Of a DNA stretch of 64,000 bases, positions 15,332 to 24,332 are shown in pieces (position 1 is the first letter of the stretch; each line of letters begins with the position of its first letter). The translations under genes were made by a program, and so were the position numbers. Source of the stretch: an uncultured Clostridium sp. (lineage in GTDB: Bacteria; Bacillota; Clostridia; Oscillospirales; Acutalibacteraceae); the NCBI GenBank assembly GCA_934717555.1, contig CAKUYY010000001.1:84497-148496 (forward strand), read 5' to 3'. The notes under the pieces are model-generated. The model had not been told where the DNA came from, searched no databases, and worked only from the letters and a program-made list of their open reading frames with translations.

Positions 15332-18300
15332 ATGAAAACAGCAAAACGTTTGGCAAGTCTGCTGTTGTGCTTCGTATTGTTGACGGCGTTTTTGGCCGGG
15401 ACAGTGAACGTACAGGCGCAGACAGGCGGGGAGCTGTCGATAGACAGCTTTTCCCTGGATCTTTCTTCCCCCCAGCCAGCGGGCAGTGAACTGACGATGA
15501 CAGCCAGTGGAAGTGGTGGGACGGGAGGATTGCAATACAAATTTTCCTATGAAAAGGATGGGGCCTGGGTGCGTATCCAGGATTACTCTAAGTCATCGTC
15601 CGCCACATGGAGACCTCCGGAGCCGGGGAATTATACCATAACGGTGTTTATCAAAGACAGTTCCGGGACGGAAATCGCCAAGGGAATCCCCTTCACGGCG
15701 GAAGACCCAATTCCGATAGAAGTGACATCTTTCACCGTGGATCCTTCTTCTTCGCAGCCGGCGGGTTCTGTGGTTTCCCTTGCGGCATCGGCCAGCGGCG
15801 GACAAGGGGAATTTCAATATAAGTTTTCCTACGAGAAGGATGGCAAATGGGTGCGTATCCAGGATTTTTCCCCATCCTCTCAGGCGCAGTGGGTTCCCAT
15901 GTCTCCCGGGGATTATACGCTGATGGTATTTGTACAGGACGGCGCCGGCACGGAAGAGGTAAAATCAGCCCGGTTTCACGTGACCGATCCCCCGGTCCTT
16001 CAAGTGGATTCCATCACGGTCGATCCCGCTTCCATCGGACAGGTGGGAGAGGAAGTGACCCTACACGCCAAAGGCAGCGGAGGGGCAGGAAAGCTTCAAT
16101 ATAAGTTTTCTTATGAGAAAGACGGGGCTTGGGTGCGTATCCAGGATTACTCCTTTTCCGATACCGCTCAATGGCAATTAAAGGAACCCGGGGAGTACAC
16201 AGCTACCGTGTTTATTAAGGATGGTACCGGACAGGAAATTGCCAAAGGGACTTCTTTTTCAGTAGAAGAGGGGCCGGCTCCTGAAATTACACAGGTATCG
16301 GTGGATAAAACCTCCCCGCAGCCAGCGGGCAATGCTTTACAAATTTCCGCCCAGGCGACCAGCGGGGTTGGTCCCTTGCGCTATAAGTTTTCTTATGAAA
16401 AAGACGGGGCTTGGGTGCGTATCCAGGATTATTCGTCTTCCCGTACAGCCACTTGGATTCCTCAGGAGCCGGGCGACTACCAGGTAGTGGCCTTTGTAAA
16501 GGACAGCCAGGGAATAGAAGTGGCCAAAGGGGTGGATTTCCAGATCACAGAGGCCATCCCTCTTCGGGTTACCTCATTTGTTGCAGATCCCCAGTCCCCG
16601 CAGTATACAGGTACGTCCATTCGCCTGACGGCAGAAGCGGAGGGGGACGGAGAACTGTCCTATCAGTTCCTGTACCGGACAGACGGCCCTTGGCAGAAAA
16701 TACAGGGATATTCTTCCGACAATACGGCGGTTTGGGAGCCAAAATCTGCTGGCACTTATTCTCTGGCAGTTTCCGTAAAAAATGAGGAGGGGCAGGAGAT
16801 CACCCAGATCCTGCCTTATGAGATAAAATCGAAGGCCCCGATTACGATTGAGAATTTTGAAGCGAACCTCCCGTCCCCTCAGCTGACAGGGACTGAAATC
16901 CAGTTAAATGCTTCCGCCAGCGGTGGAGAGGGAAAGCTGCAATACCGTTTCGCCTATCAGAAGGACGGGAAATGGATCACATTGCAGGATACTTCCTTTT
17001 CCAGTTCCATGACTTGGATTCCCAAAACAGCAGGCAGCTATACCTTGGGCGTCTTTGTAACAGATGAAACGGGAAGCGAAGAGAGCAAAACCATGGAATT
17101 CCAGGTTCGTTCCCCGGAGCCTATAGAAATTAATCATTTGGCGGCCTCTCCAGAGGGGAGCCAGACGTTAGGCGGGCAGATCGCCCTAGCGGCATCCGCT
17201 TCCGGCGGGGAAGGGACGTTGCGCTACCGTTTCGCTTATCAGAAGAGCGGGGAAGAATGGATCACCATTCAGGAGTATTCCTCTGGAAAGACCGCCCTTT
17301 GGACCCCGGAACAAGCGGGAGAGTATCAAATTGCCGTTTTTGTCAAGGACAGTTTGGGCAATGAAGAACAGACAGTCATCCCGTATGTCATAGAAGAGCC
17401 AGATCCGGTGGAAATCACGGAATTCCAGATTGACCACGACTCCCCCCAGCAGCCAGGGACTTCTATTTCCCTTTCCGCTTCCGCGAAAGGGGGAGTAGGA
17501 GACTATGAATACCGTTTTGGCTATCAGGAAGGGGATCACTGGGTTTACCTCGGGGATTACTCTGAGAAAAACTATATCACATGGGTTCCCACGCAGCCAG
17601 GGACCTATGTATTGGCCGCTTTTGCCAAAGACCGTTTGGGGGCCGAAGGTCAGGCTACCGCGGAATTTGCCATTGAGGACAGAGAGGAACCTTTAGAGAT
17701 CACAGAGTTTTCCACAGAACAGAGTTCCCCCCAATTGGAAGGAAGTTCTGTCCGTATGACAGCGCAGGCCCAGGGGGCGGATGGTTCTTATGAATACCAA
17801 TTTTCCTACCAGAAGGTAGGAGAGGATTGGTCTACCATCCAGGATTATTCTGATTCTAACAATGCAGTCTGGACCCCTCAGGAAGCGGGCCTTTATATCC
17901 TGCGGATATCGGTACGCAGCGGGGAACAGGAAGCGTCCCAGACAATAGAAAATTATGTAATCAACCGGTATATCGCGGACGATACCGGAGGGATAACCCT
18001 TACCGGTTCCACCCGTTCAGTGCCTGCCGGAAAAAGTCTGTATATCAAGGCAGGGTCTTCTAATGTAAAATGGACCACCAATAATCCCTCTATTGCCACA
18101 GTCTCCAAGGAAGGGTACATCTTAGGGGTAAATCCAGGAGAAGTACGGATCGTAGCATATGACGATTCTGGGAACAGGGTTTCCTGCTACATAACGGTAG
18201 AGGAAGCACAGCCAGTCAAATTTTCCTATACTTCGCCCAATATTGTGCCCAAAAACGGAGAAGTCACGCTGGTGGCTATTACAGACTTGGAGCGTTCCAT

Positions 18301-19354
18301 GGTAGAATTTGATGTGGAACAAAACGGAGGGACCACTTCCGTAAGGGCCACGGAAAAGATCCGGGATGGAGATACCTATAAATGGACCGCTAAAATGCAG
18401 GTAAACAGCGCGGGCGTCTTTACCGTAAAGGCGTATTCCAAGATAGGGGATGGCGGCTGGGAGACCTGCGACGACGGCAAGACCAACATTTTTGTCACCA
18501 ATTCCACCGATGTCATTACCACCCGGGTGGAGGAAAGGCGGGCAAGCGACCGATGCCTGGACTTTATCGCGACCTGTGAGGGGTTCTCTTCCCAAGTATA
18601 TCCGGACACGTTGGCCAATAATATCCCCACAGTCGCTTATGGATACGTATTTTATCCCGGGGATACCTTCTATAACAACATTACCAAGGATGAAGGATGG
18701 GCGTTGCTGGTTCAGGAAACCAACAGGGGAGGATATACCACATCGGTGAACCGTTTCCTGATGGACAATGAAATCCGTTGCAATCAGCAGCAGTTTGATT
18801 CCCTAATCAGCTTTTCTTACAATGTGGGAACCGGATGGATTACCAGCAGCAGTACCCAGGATTTGCGCAACATCCTGCTGCGGGCGCGGTCCACCAACCC
18901 CGGTCCGGGTACAGGAGGTTCCACCATCACCACAGGAATTGTCAGCGGGGGCGGACAGGGCATCAATGTCCGTTCCGGTCCGGGGACCAATTACCCAGTC
19001 TTATATGCGCTCAGCGACGGTACGGTCGTTCAATTGATTGATGAAACCAAATATAATGGAGATTGGTACAAACTGAAAACAAAAGATGGAAGCGCTGCCT
19101 ATTGCCATTCCGATTATATTGTTAACGTAGTGACCACAGGGGACTCTGGCGGTACAGGGGAACTGGACCTGAATTATGTAGATCAGGATGCCCTGATTAC
19201 AGAGATGTCCTCCTGGCATCATGCGGGCGGCAAATGTGTTTTGGGATTGCTGACCAGGCGGTTTGATGAGTTGGAAATCTTTTTATACGGAGAGTATAAC
19301 CGTGGTTACCAATTGAGCAACCATGATTTCCCGATTCCCGATTGCTATCAATAG
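15332..19354 (+). CDS. Secreted multi-repeat lysozyme (9 Y_Y_Y-like repeats, Big2, GH24, SH3)
   Basis: 1340 residues. A signal peptide (1 to about 30, cut after VQA) precedes nine repeats of about 94 residues (about 35-880), each with SPQ..G, YxFxYxKDG-W-xIQDYS and W-P--PG-Y---VF-KD, resembling triple-tyrosine or Ig-like modules. A Big2-type domain (about 886-960) follows, then a linker domain. A GH24 lysozyme starts near 1072: CEGF with E, then YPD (+9) and PT (+17), recalling the Glu-Asp-Thr triad. An SH3b domain (about 1203-1266, INVRSGPGTNYP) interrupts the lysozyme, whose C-terminal helices (LLTRRFDELEIFL) resume at about 1290. It is probably an autolysin or wall-remodelling enzyme. Confidence 0.85.
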   Translation: MKTAKRLASLLLCFVLLTAFLAGTVNVQAQTGGELSIDSFSLDLSSPQPAGSELTMTASGSGGTGGLQYKFSYEKDGAWVRIQDYSKSSSATWRPPEPGNYTITVFIKDSSGTEIAKGIPFTAEDPIPIEVTSFTVDPSSSQPAGSVVSLAASASGGQGEFQYKFSYEKDGKWVRIQDFSPSSQAQWVPMSPGDYTLMVFVQDGAGTEEVKSARFHVTDPPVLQVDSITVDPASIGQVGEEVTLHAKGSGGAGKLQYKFSYEKDGAWVRIQDYSFSDTAQWQLKEPGEYTATVFIKDGTGQEIAKGTSFSVEEGPAPEITQVSVDKTSPQPAGNALQISAQATSGVGPLRYKFSYEKDGAWVRIQDYSSSRTATWIPQEPGDYQVVAFVKDSQGIEVAKGVDFQITEAIPLRVTSFVADPQSPQYTGTSIRLTAEAEGDGELSYQFLYRTDGPWQKIQGYSSDNTAVWEPKSAGTYSLAVSVKNEEGQEITQILPYEIKSKAPITIENFEANLPSPQLTGTEIQLNASASGGEGKLQYRFAYQKDGKWITLQDTSFSSSMTWIPKTAGSYTLGVFVTDETGSEESKTMEFQVRSPEPIEINHLAASPEGSQTLGGQIALAASASGGEGTLRYRFAYQKSGEEWITIQEYSSGKTALWTPEQAGEYQIAVFVKDSLGNEEQTVIPYVIEEPDPVEITEFQIDHDSPQQPGTSISLSASAKGGVGDYEYRFGYQEGDHWVYLGDYSEKNYITWVPTQPGTYVLAAFAKDRLGAEGQATAEFAIEDREEPLEITEFSTEQSSPQLEGSSVRMTAQAQGADGSYEYQFSYQKVGEDWSTIQDYSDSNNAVWTPQEAGLYILRISVRSGEQEASQTIENYVINRYIADDTGGITLTGSTRSVPAGKSLYIKAGSSNVKWTTNNPSIATVSKEGYILGVNPGEVRIVAYDDSGNRVSCYITVEEAQPVKFSYTSPNIVPKNGEVTLVAITDLERSMVEFDVEQNGGTTSVRATEKIRDGDTYKWTAKMQVNSAGVFTVKAYSKIGDGGWETCDDGKTNIFVTNSTDVITTRVEERRASDRCLDFIATCEGFSSQVYPDTLANNIPTVAYGYVFYPGDTFYNNITKDEGWALLVQETNRGGYTTSVNRFLMDNEIRCNQQQFDSLISFSYNVGTGWITSSSTQDLRNILLRARSTNPGPGTGGSTITTGIVSGGGQGINVRSGPGTNYPVLYALSDGTVVQLIDETKYNGDWYKLKTKDGSAAYCHSDYIVNVVTTGDSGGTGELDLNYVDQDALITEMSSWHHAGGKCVLGLLTRRFDELEIFLYGEYNRGYQLSNHDFPIPDCYQ
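15434..17968 (+). repeat. Nine in-gene tandem repeats of about 282 bp
   Basis: Each unit codes for one module of the secreted lysozyme. Units 1, 3 and 4 share a nearly identical core coding for YKFSYEKDGAWVRIQDYS (near 15540, 16100 and 16384), while units 5-9 have diverged. Confidence 0.85.
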
Positions 19355-19386
19355 TTAGGGAGAGGGCAATACCTTTCTAGGATAGG

Positions 19387-19424
19387 AAAAAGCCTTACGA
19401 CTTCTGTGTAAGGCTTTTTCTTTT
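19387..19424 (+). terminator. Terminator after the lysozyme gene
   Basis: A 12-bp stem AAAAAGCCTTAC / GTAAGGCTTTTT has a 9-nt loop and is followed by CTTTTTC. Confidence 0.88.
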
Positions 19425-19526
19425 TCAGGATATCAGTTTTGCTACAGCAATAGAGAAATAGAAAGTCTTTTACATATTGGAATAAGGGCATAGGACAACT
19501 TCAAAATTCAGGAAGGAGTTTCTTTT

Positions 19527-20000
19527 ATGGAAATGAGGAGAAAAGACCGTAAACTGGATGAGCAGGTTGCGGTTTCTTTACTCGAACACTGTGAATACGC
19601 CGTATTGAGTACCATAGGTGAGGATGGTAACCCGTATGGTATCCCCATTTCCCCTGTACTAGAGGGGAAAAATCTATATTTCCACTGCGCTTTAGAAGGG
19701 ACAAAGCTGCAAAATATAAGGAACCATCCTGCGGTTTGCATTACCTGCGTGGGAGAAACCAGGCTGGTACCGGAGAAATTTACCACCGAATACCAGTCAG
19801 CTATTGCCTTTGGCACCGCCAGTATGGTGGAGGATGAAGAAGAAAAGGTCAGAATCTTGTATTTGCTGTGTCAGAAATATGCGGCCTCGAATTTGGACGC
19901 TTTTGACCGGGAGGTAAAAAGATCCCTCCATAGGACCGGTATCTGTAAGATTGCAATCACTGAATGGTCCGCAAAAGGTAAACGGGTAAACCGTTCATAA
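19527..20000 (+). CDS. Pyridoxamine 5'-phosphate oxidase-family flavin protein (NimA-like)
   Basis: 157 residues with the split-barrel flavin-binding fold: MRRKDRKL start, then YAVLSTIGEDGNPYGIPISPV (about 24-44), LYFHCALEGTKLQNIRNHPAVCITCVG (about 50-76) and the AFGTASMVEDEEEK strand. This is the NimA / PNPOx-like group; members bind FMN or related cofactors and some reduce nitroimidazoles, but the substrate here is unknown. It is a single gene between two terminators, with GGAAGGAG upstream of ATG 19527. Confidence 0.85.
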   Translation: MEMRRKDRKLDEQVAVSLLEHCEYAVLSTIGEDGNPYGIPISPVLEGKNLYFHCALEGTKLQNIRNHPAVCITCVGETRLVPEKFTTEYQSAIAFGTASMVEDEEEKVRILYLLCQKYAASNLDAFDREVKRSLHRTGICKIAITEWSAKGKRVNRS

Positions 20001-20008
20001 ATTTTTAC

Positions 20009-20055
20009 AATAACAGGCCCCCTTTCCACAACTTATGGAAAGGGGGCCTGTTATT
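20009..20055. terminator. Bidirectional terminator between convergent genes
   Basis: A perfect 19-bp stem (20009-20027 with 20037-20055) has a 9-nt loop. It serves the flavin protein (+) and the trkA pair (-). Confidence 0.9.
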
Positions 20056-20091
20056 GGTTGGAAAAATATCCCACCATACAGATGGAATGTT

Positions 20092-20748
20092 TTATTTAAA
20101 TAGTTTGATCAGTTCCTTCTGGCTGTCTCCATCGCAAACAGCCACGATCTCATCCCCTGAAAAGATGATGGTATCGCCTTGTGGGATAATCAGCTTTTCC
20201 CTGCGCACTAAGGAGACAATCAAAGAGGACTTGGGCATAGGCACGTCTTTGAGCGCTACATTATTTAAAGAAGAGTGTTCCGGCAGTGTAAAGGTACAGA
20301 TGGAGGCCTTTCCCCGGTTTAGGCTGGCTAACAAGTGCATTCCCACACTTTCGACCTGCTGTTCGATCATCCGGGTGATAATTTCCGTACTGCTCACGGC
20401 ATGATCCGCCCCTAGACGCCGCAGAGCTTCTAGGTTACGGGGATTATTGGCGCGGGCGATCACCCGGTTGACCAGGAATTTTTTCTTGGCCAGCTGGCAG
20501 GCCACCAAGTTATTCTGGTCGCTGCCGGTTACAGCAATAAAATAGTCTGCCCGGCCCACGCCGGCGCGGGAAAGCACCTCGATTTCGGTACCATCCCCAT
20601 TGATCACTTCCGCATCCAGATCGTTGGCGATATGCAGACAGCGCATTTTATCCCGTTCAATCAGGATAACGGTATAATCCCGGTCCAGCATATTGCGCGC
20701 CAAATGATAACCTAATTTTCCTCCGCCTACGATTACAATCTTTTTCAT
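20092..20748 (-). CDS. trkA: TrkA-family K+ uptake regulatory subunit (second)
   Basis: 218 residues. An N-terminal RCK_N Rossmann domain carries IVIVGGGKLGYHLAR (3-17) and a D/E-rich nucleotide pocket (VILIERDKMRC). A TrkA_C (RCK_C) domain begins near 135. Such proteins gate Trk/Ktr potassium channels in response to nucleotides. It follows the first trkA paralogue by 16 bp, with GGAGGA overlapping that gene's stop. No TrkH/KtrB pore gene is in the window. Confidence 0.9.
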   Translation of the reverse strand: MKKIVIVGGGKLGYHLARNMLDRDYTVILIERDKMRCLHIANDLDAEVINGDGTEIEVLSRAGVGRADYFIAVTGSDQNNLVACQLAKKKFLVNRVIARANNPRNLEALRRLGADHAVSSTEIITRMIEQQVESVGMHLLASLNRGKASICTFTLPEHSSLNNVALKDVPMPKSSLIVSLVRREKLIIPQGDTIIFSGDEIVAVCDGDSQKELIKLFK

Positions 20749-20764
20749 CTCGTTGTTCCTCCAT

Positions 20765-21388
20765 TTAATCGCACAGGTAGGTGTAGATAATCCGGTCGTC
20801 TGGCTGTAAAACTATTTTCTGGCGGCCATCGTACAATGTAGTAGAACCGTTTCCGTGCAGGACCCCGGTGATAATTTCACCGGATCGCACGGGGACCGCA
20901 TCCAGTGTCCGGCCAATCAGGAAGGATTCAACTTTTTGTACACGGAAAGCCATGGTACAGGTTTCAAAGGTAATCTGCTTCTCGTCCCACGGCTGAGTGA
21001 GGGCGGTCATGATAGCACTGCTGGTAAGTTTGGTAGAACAGATCGTTTTCAGGCCAAAATGATGGAATACCGCTTCCCGGGCGGGATCGCTGATTCTGCT
21101 TACCACATTTTGAACGCCAAAAAACTCCTTGATAATTTGGGATACCGTGATATTGAGATTGTCGTCGGATGTTACCACGGCGACCGCGTCACAGGCTTCC
21201 ACACCAGCGCTGCGCAGGACCGTCATATCCATGGGCATACCGGTGATGGTGAGACCATCAAAGTCGTCGCTCAAGCGGGTAAAATTCTCGGCATTTCCAT
21301 CCACAATAGAAACATTATGCCCGTAGTGGCTGAGTACCTCAGCAAGCCGGACGCCGACTTTTCCACATCCAATTACTAGAACGTTCAT
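20765..21388 (-). CDS. trkA: TrkA-family K+ uptake regulatory subunit (first)
   Basis: 207 residues from ATG 21388, chosen for the CGGAGG site 10 bp upstream; the frame is open nine codons further. NVLVIGCGKVGVRLAEVL gives the Rossmann dinucleotide site and VSIVDGNAENFTRL the acidic residue after strand 2. The RCK_C domain at about 130-207 ends in DDRIIYTYL. It is transcribed first in the trkA pair, from the promoter at 21495-21523. Confidence 0.9.
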   Translation of the reverse strand: MNVLVIGCGKVGVRLAEVLSHYGHNVSIVDGNAENFTRLSDDFDGLTITGMPMDMTVLRSAGVEACDAVAVVTSDDNLNITVSQIIKEFFGVQNVVSRISDPAREAVFHHFGLKTICSTKLTSSAIMTALTQPWDEKQITFETCTMAFRVQKVESFLIGRTLDAVPVRSGEIITGVLHGNGSTTLYDGRQKIVLQPDDRIIYTYLCD

Positions 21389-21494
21389 GTAAAGAGCGCC
21401 TCCGTTTTGCCCCATCCCTCAAAAATGTTATGAAATCAATGATTTGACCGTTTTTCTATAAAAGCGGGAGGGATGAGAACGATTTATCCCACCA

Positions 21495-21523
21495 ATTATA
21501 GTCTATATTTTCCCTATATGCAA
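21495..21523 (-). promoter_or_regulatory. Sigma-A promoter for the trkA pair
   Basis: On the minus strand: TTGCAT (21518-21523), 17-bp spacer, TATAAT (21495-21500). Confidence 0.75.
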
Positions 21524-21676
21524 TGGTTTTCCAAAAAGGATTTCAAGATTCTGGAGGATAGGGATACCGGCAGGAAAAATGAGGGGCAAGGGCCCTGCCA
21601 TCATAAGTTTTCGGTTTTTGGATAGGTCCTGTGGAAAAGAGAAAAATATGTTTGACGGTTATGAAAAGTTTTGTAG

Positions 21677-21710
21677 AAAGGCAAATTTCCCCATGGCAGG
21701 TGCCTTTTTT
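21677..21710 (+). terminator. Terminator-like hairpin upstream of exonuclease III gene
   Basis: AAAGGCA / TGCCTTT with a T6 tail sits on the plus strand, upstream of the xth promoter, with no gene before it. In the rest of the gap 21389-21818 I see only the two promoters. Confidence 0.45.
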
Positions 21711-21777
21711 CTGCAGGATACCTTTGTGTCATATAAAAGGAAAGAAAAATGTTTCCCGCTGAAAAAAGGGAAAACTA

Positions 21778-21786
21778 TGTTATAAT
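21778..21786 (+). promoter_or_regulatory. Extended -10 promoter for exonuclease III gene
   Basis: TGT followed by TATAAT at 21781-21786; no good -35 box is visible. Confidence 0.5.
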
Positions 21787-21818
21787 AGAAAAACAACGGA
21801 AGAAAAGGAGAAAACGTT

Positions 21819-22574
21819 TTGAAACTGATTTCATGGAATGTCAATGGCCTGCGGGCTTGTTTGGGAAAAGGGTTCCCGGAATATTTTGAGCGGCAGCAGG
21901 CGGATATCTTCTGTATTCAGGAGACCAAAATGCAGCCGGGACAGGCGGAAATCGATTTTCCCGGCTATCATCAATATTGGAACAGCGCGGAAAGGAAAGG
22001 ATACTCCGGAACGGCTGTTTTTACTAGACAACAGCCCCTTTCCGTCTCCTATGATATAGGGGTGGAGGAACATTCCCACGAGGGGCGGGTGATTACGCTG
22101 GAGATGGAATCCTTTTATCTTGTGACGGTATATACCCCCAATTCCCAGGACAAACTTGCCCGTATTGACTATCGTATGAAATGGGAAGATGATTTCCGGG
22201 AATATATAACACAGCTGGACCGGAAAAAACCGGTCATCATTTGCGGGGATATGAACGTGGCCCATGAGGAAATTGATCTGAAGAATCCCAAAACTAACCG
22301 GGGGAATGCGGGCTTTTCCGACCAGGAACGGGAAAAGATGACACAGTTGCTGCAAGCGGGATTTGTGGACAGCTTCCGCTTCCTGTATCCGGACCGGGCG
22401 GGCGTGTATTCCTGGTGGTCCTATCGGTTCAACGCCCGTAAAAACAACGCGGGATGGCGGATTGACTATTTCCTGGTTTCACAAAGGATCAGAGACCGGA
22501 TTCAGGATGCCCTGATTGATACCGAGATTTTGGGGAGCGACCATTGCCCGGTATTGCTTTGTATCGATTTATAA
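21819..22574 (+). CDS. xth: Exodeoxyribonuclease III (ExoA/Xth)
   Basis: 251 residues from TTG 21819 with AAAAGGAGA upstream. All motifs of the family are present: ISWNVNGLRA (N7), IQETKM (E34), YTPNSQ, ICGDMNVAHEEIDL (the D-x-N pair), WRIDYFLVS, and a final GSDHCPV with the catalytic Asp-His. It cuts at AP sites and removes 3' blocks in base-excision repair. Full length for the Gram-positive ExoA type. Confidence 0.96.
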   Translation: MKLISWNVNGLRACLGKGFPEYFERQQADIFCIQETKMQPGQAEIDFPGYHQYWNSAERKGYSGTAVFTRQQPLSVSYDIGVEEHSHEGRVITLEMESFYLVTVYTPNSQDKLARIDYRMKWEDDFREYITQLDRKKPVIICGDMNVAHEEIDLKNPKTNRGNAGFSDQEREKMTQLLQAGFVDSFRFLYPDRAGVYSWWSYRFNARKNNAGWRIDYFLVSQRIRDRIQDALIDTEILGSDHCPVLLCIDL

Positions 22575-22589
22575 AAAGATGATAAAAGA

Positions 22590-22638
22590 AAAAGCCGCTT
22601 GACCAGAACAGAAAACTGCCTGGCTGGGCGGCTTTTCT
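22590..22638 (+). terminator. Terminator after xth
   Basis: AAAAGCCGC / GCGGCTTTT with an inner CCAG / CTGG pairing and a T-rich end. Confidence 0.75.
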
Positions 22639-23330
22639 ATTCCATGAAAGTATCCGGTACGAGATTTCGTTATATAGCAGGAATTTTCTGAGGTATGTAC
22701 CATTATCTAAACGCATCTAACAAAAATATTTTCTGATAGATGGCCAACAAGCGTCAGGGGAGGGGGCTAGATTTACAGGACATTGTCAGTGGGGGATTTT
22801 TTCCCTCCTTTACACAGCGGGAATACCCCATAAGCGGTCTAATTTTTAGAGATGTCCTGCTATCCCGGAAATTACCGATATTTTTTGTATTTTGGGAAAA
22901 TATCTTCATCTTTCCAATCAAAAAAAGAAATAAAAACAGGAAATATATGGCGCTATTGTTTGTGAGTGGTTTGTGAAAACTGTGTGAATATGTAAAGAAG
23001 CCCCGGTGAAAGGATATAAAATTTATAAAAAATGGCGACAAAAGAGCTGAATATTCATAATTTGTTAACATTTAAAAAGGTTCTTTCGTCTAAGATGGTA
23101 AAGGTATCATTGCTATACCAAAGCAAAGGCTTTCTGCCGTTTCAGGGAGGGACAGTAGAAAGTCAAGTCTGGGAAAGAAACGATTCGGGCAAGTGCTTTT
23201 TCAATAAAGTCATAAGAAAATAGGCGGGAATACTGTGGCAGGCATTTCTTCCTTTGATTTTTATCGGGTAGCCGGTCCGTGTCTTTCATACCGGTTTTAG
23301 GTCGGTATATTTTAGTGAGGAGTGAAAAAA
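22639..23330. other. 690-bp intergenic region before the ABC operon
   Basis: No convincing gene in any frame. AT-rich stretches lie in 22880-23090. An inverted repeat ATACCG (23288-23293) / CGGTAT (23303-23308) sits just before the ribosome site of the ABC operon and could be an operator. I found no clear promoter. Confidence 0.4.
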
Positions 23331-24332
23331 ATGATAGAGGTAAAAAACCTCGTAAAACAGTATGGCGATAAATTGGCCGTAGACCATATCAGCTTTACTG
23401 TTCAGGATGGGGAAATCCTGGGGTTTCTGGGGCCCAACGGCGCCGGTAAATCTACTACCATGAATATTATTACGGGTTACTTGTCCTCCACAGAAGGGAC
23501 TGTGACCATTGATGGAAGCGAGATCCTGGAAGATCCCATTGGCGCAAAGTCGAAAATCGGCTATTTGCCGGAAATCCCGCCGCTGTATATGGATATGACG
23601 GTAAAGCGTTATCTGGACTTTATGTATGATCTCAAAAAGGTGACCCTGCCCCGGAAAGCCCATATCAAAGATGTGTGCGATCTGGTTAAGATTACCCACG
23701 TTTACGATCGTGTGATTAAGAACCTTTCCAAAGGTTATAAGCAGCGCGTGGGATTGGCGCAGGCTTTGCTTGGAAATCCCCCGCTTCTGATTTTGGACGA
23801 GCCCACTGTTGGCCTGGACCCCAAACAGATCATTGAAATCCGGAACCTGATCCGCAGCCTGGGTAAAAAACATACCGTGATCCTTTCCTCCCATGTGCTG
23901 TCCGAAGTGCAGGCCACCTGCGACCGTGTGATCGTTATCAACAACGGGCAGATTGTGGCGGACGATACAGAGGAAAACCTGTCCAAGAATCTGACGGGCG
24001 AACATCGTCTGCTGGCGCGTATTGAGGGAAGGGAACAATATGTGATGAACCTTCTCCGTTCCATTGAAGGTATGAACAAAGTTACCAAGCATGGACAGAA
24101 AGAAGAAGGCGTCTACGAATATGTGCTGGAAGCGGACCCGGATACGGATATCCGCCGGCCTCTGTTCCAGATTTTGTCCCAGAATGATTGTCCGTTGCTG
24201 GGCCTGCAGAGCGCAGAACTCTCCCTGGAGGAGATCTTCCTGCAGCTGACAGACGATAGGAAACCTAGGCGCATGGCGCGGGCCCAAGCGGTGCGGGCTG
24301 AGCAGGAGCAGATGAACGGAGGCGAACAATAA
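23331..24332 (+). CDS. ABC transporter ATPase (GldA-like)
   Basis: 333 residues from ATG 23331 (AGGAG 8 bp upstream; an in-frame GTG at 23322 lies inside that site). Walker A GPNGAGKST is near residue 36-44, signature LSKGYKQRVGLAQA near 131, and Walker B LLILDEPTVGLD near 150, followed by the switch histidine in LSSHVLSEV. A C-terminal extension of about 100 residues is typical of GldA / CcmA-type ATPases. It drives the permease of the next gene, whose ATG overlaps this stop (TAATG). Confidence 0.93.
   Translation: MIEVKNLVKQYGDKLAVDHISFTVQDGEILGFLGPNGAGKSTTMNIITGYLSSTEGTVTIDGSEILEDPIGAKSKIGYLPEIPPLYMDMTVKRYLDFMYDLKKVTLPRKAHIKDVCDLVKITHVYDRVIKNLSKGYKQRVGLAQALLGNPPLLILDEPTVGLDPKQIIEIRNLIRSLGKKHTVILSSHVLSEVQATCDRVIVINNGQIVADDTEENLSKNLTGEHRLLARIEGREQYVMNLLRSIEGMNKVTKHGQKEEGVYEYVLEADPDTDIRRPLFQILSQNDCPLLGLQSAELSLEEIFLQLTDDRKPRRMARAQAVRAEQEQMNGGEQ

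Noticed and set aside
22740..22976. 78-codon plus-strand frame in the gap before the ABC operon
   Set aside because: No ribosome site, composition follows AT-rich spacer DNA, no similarity to a known family.
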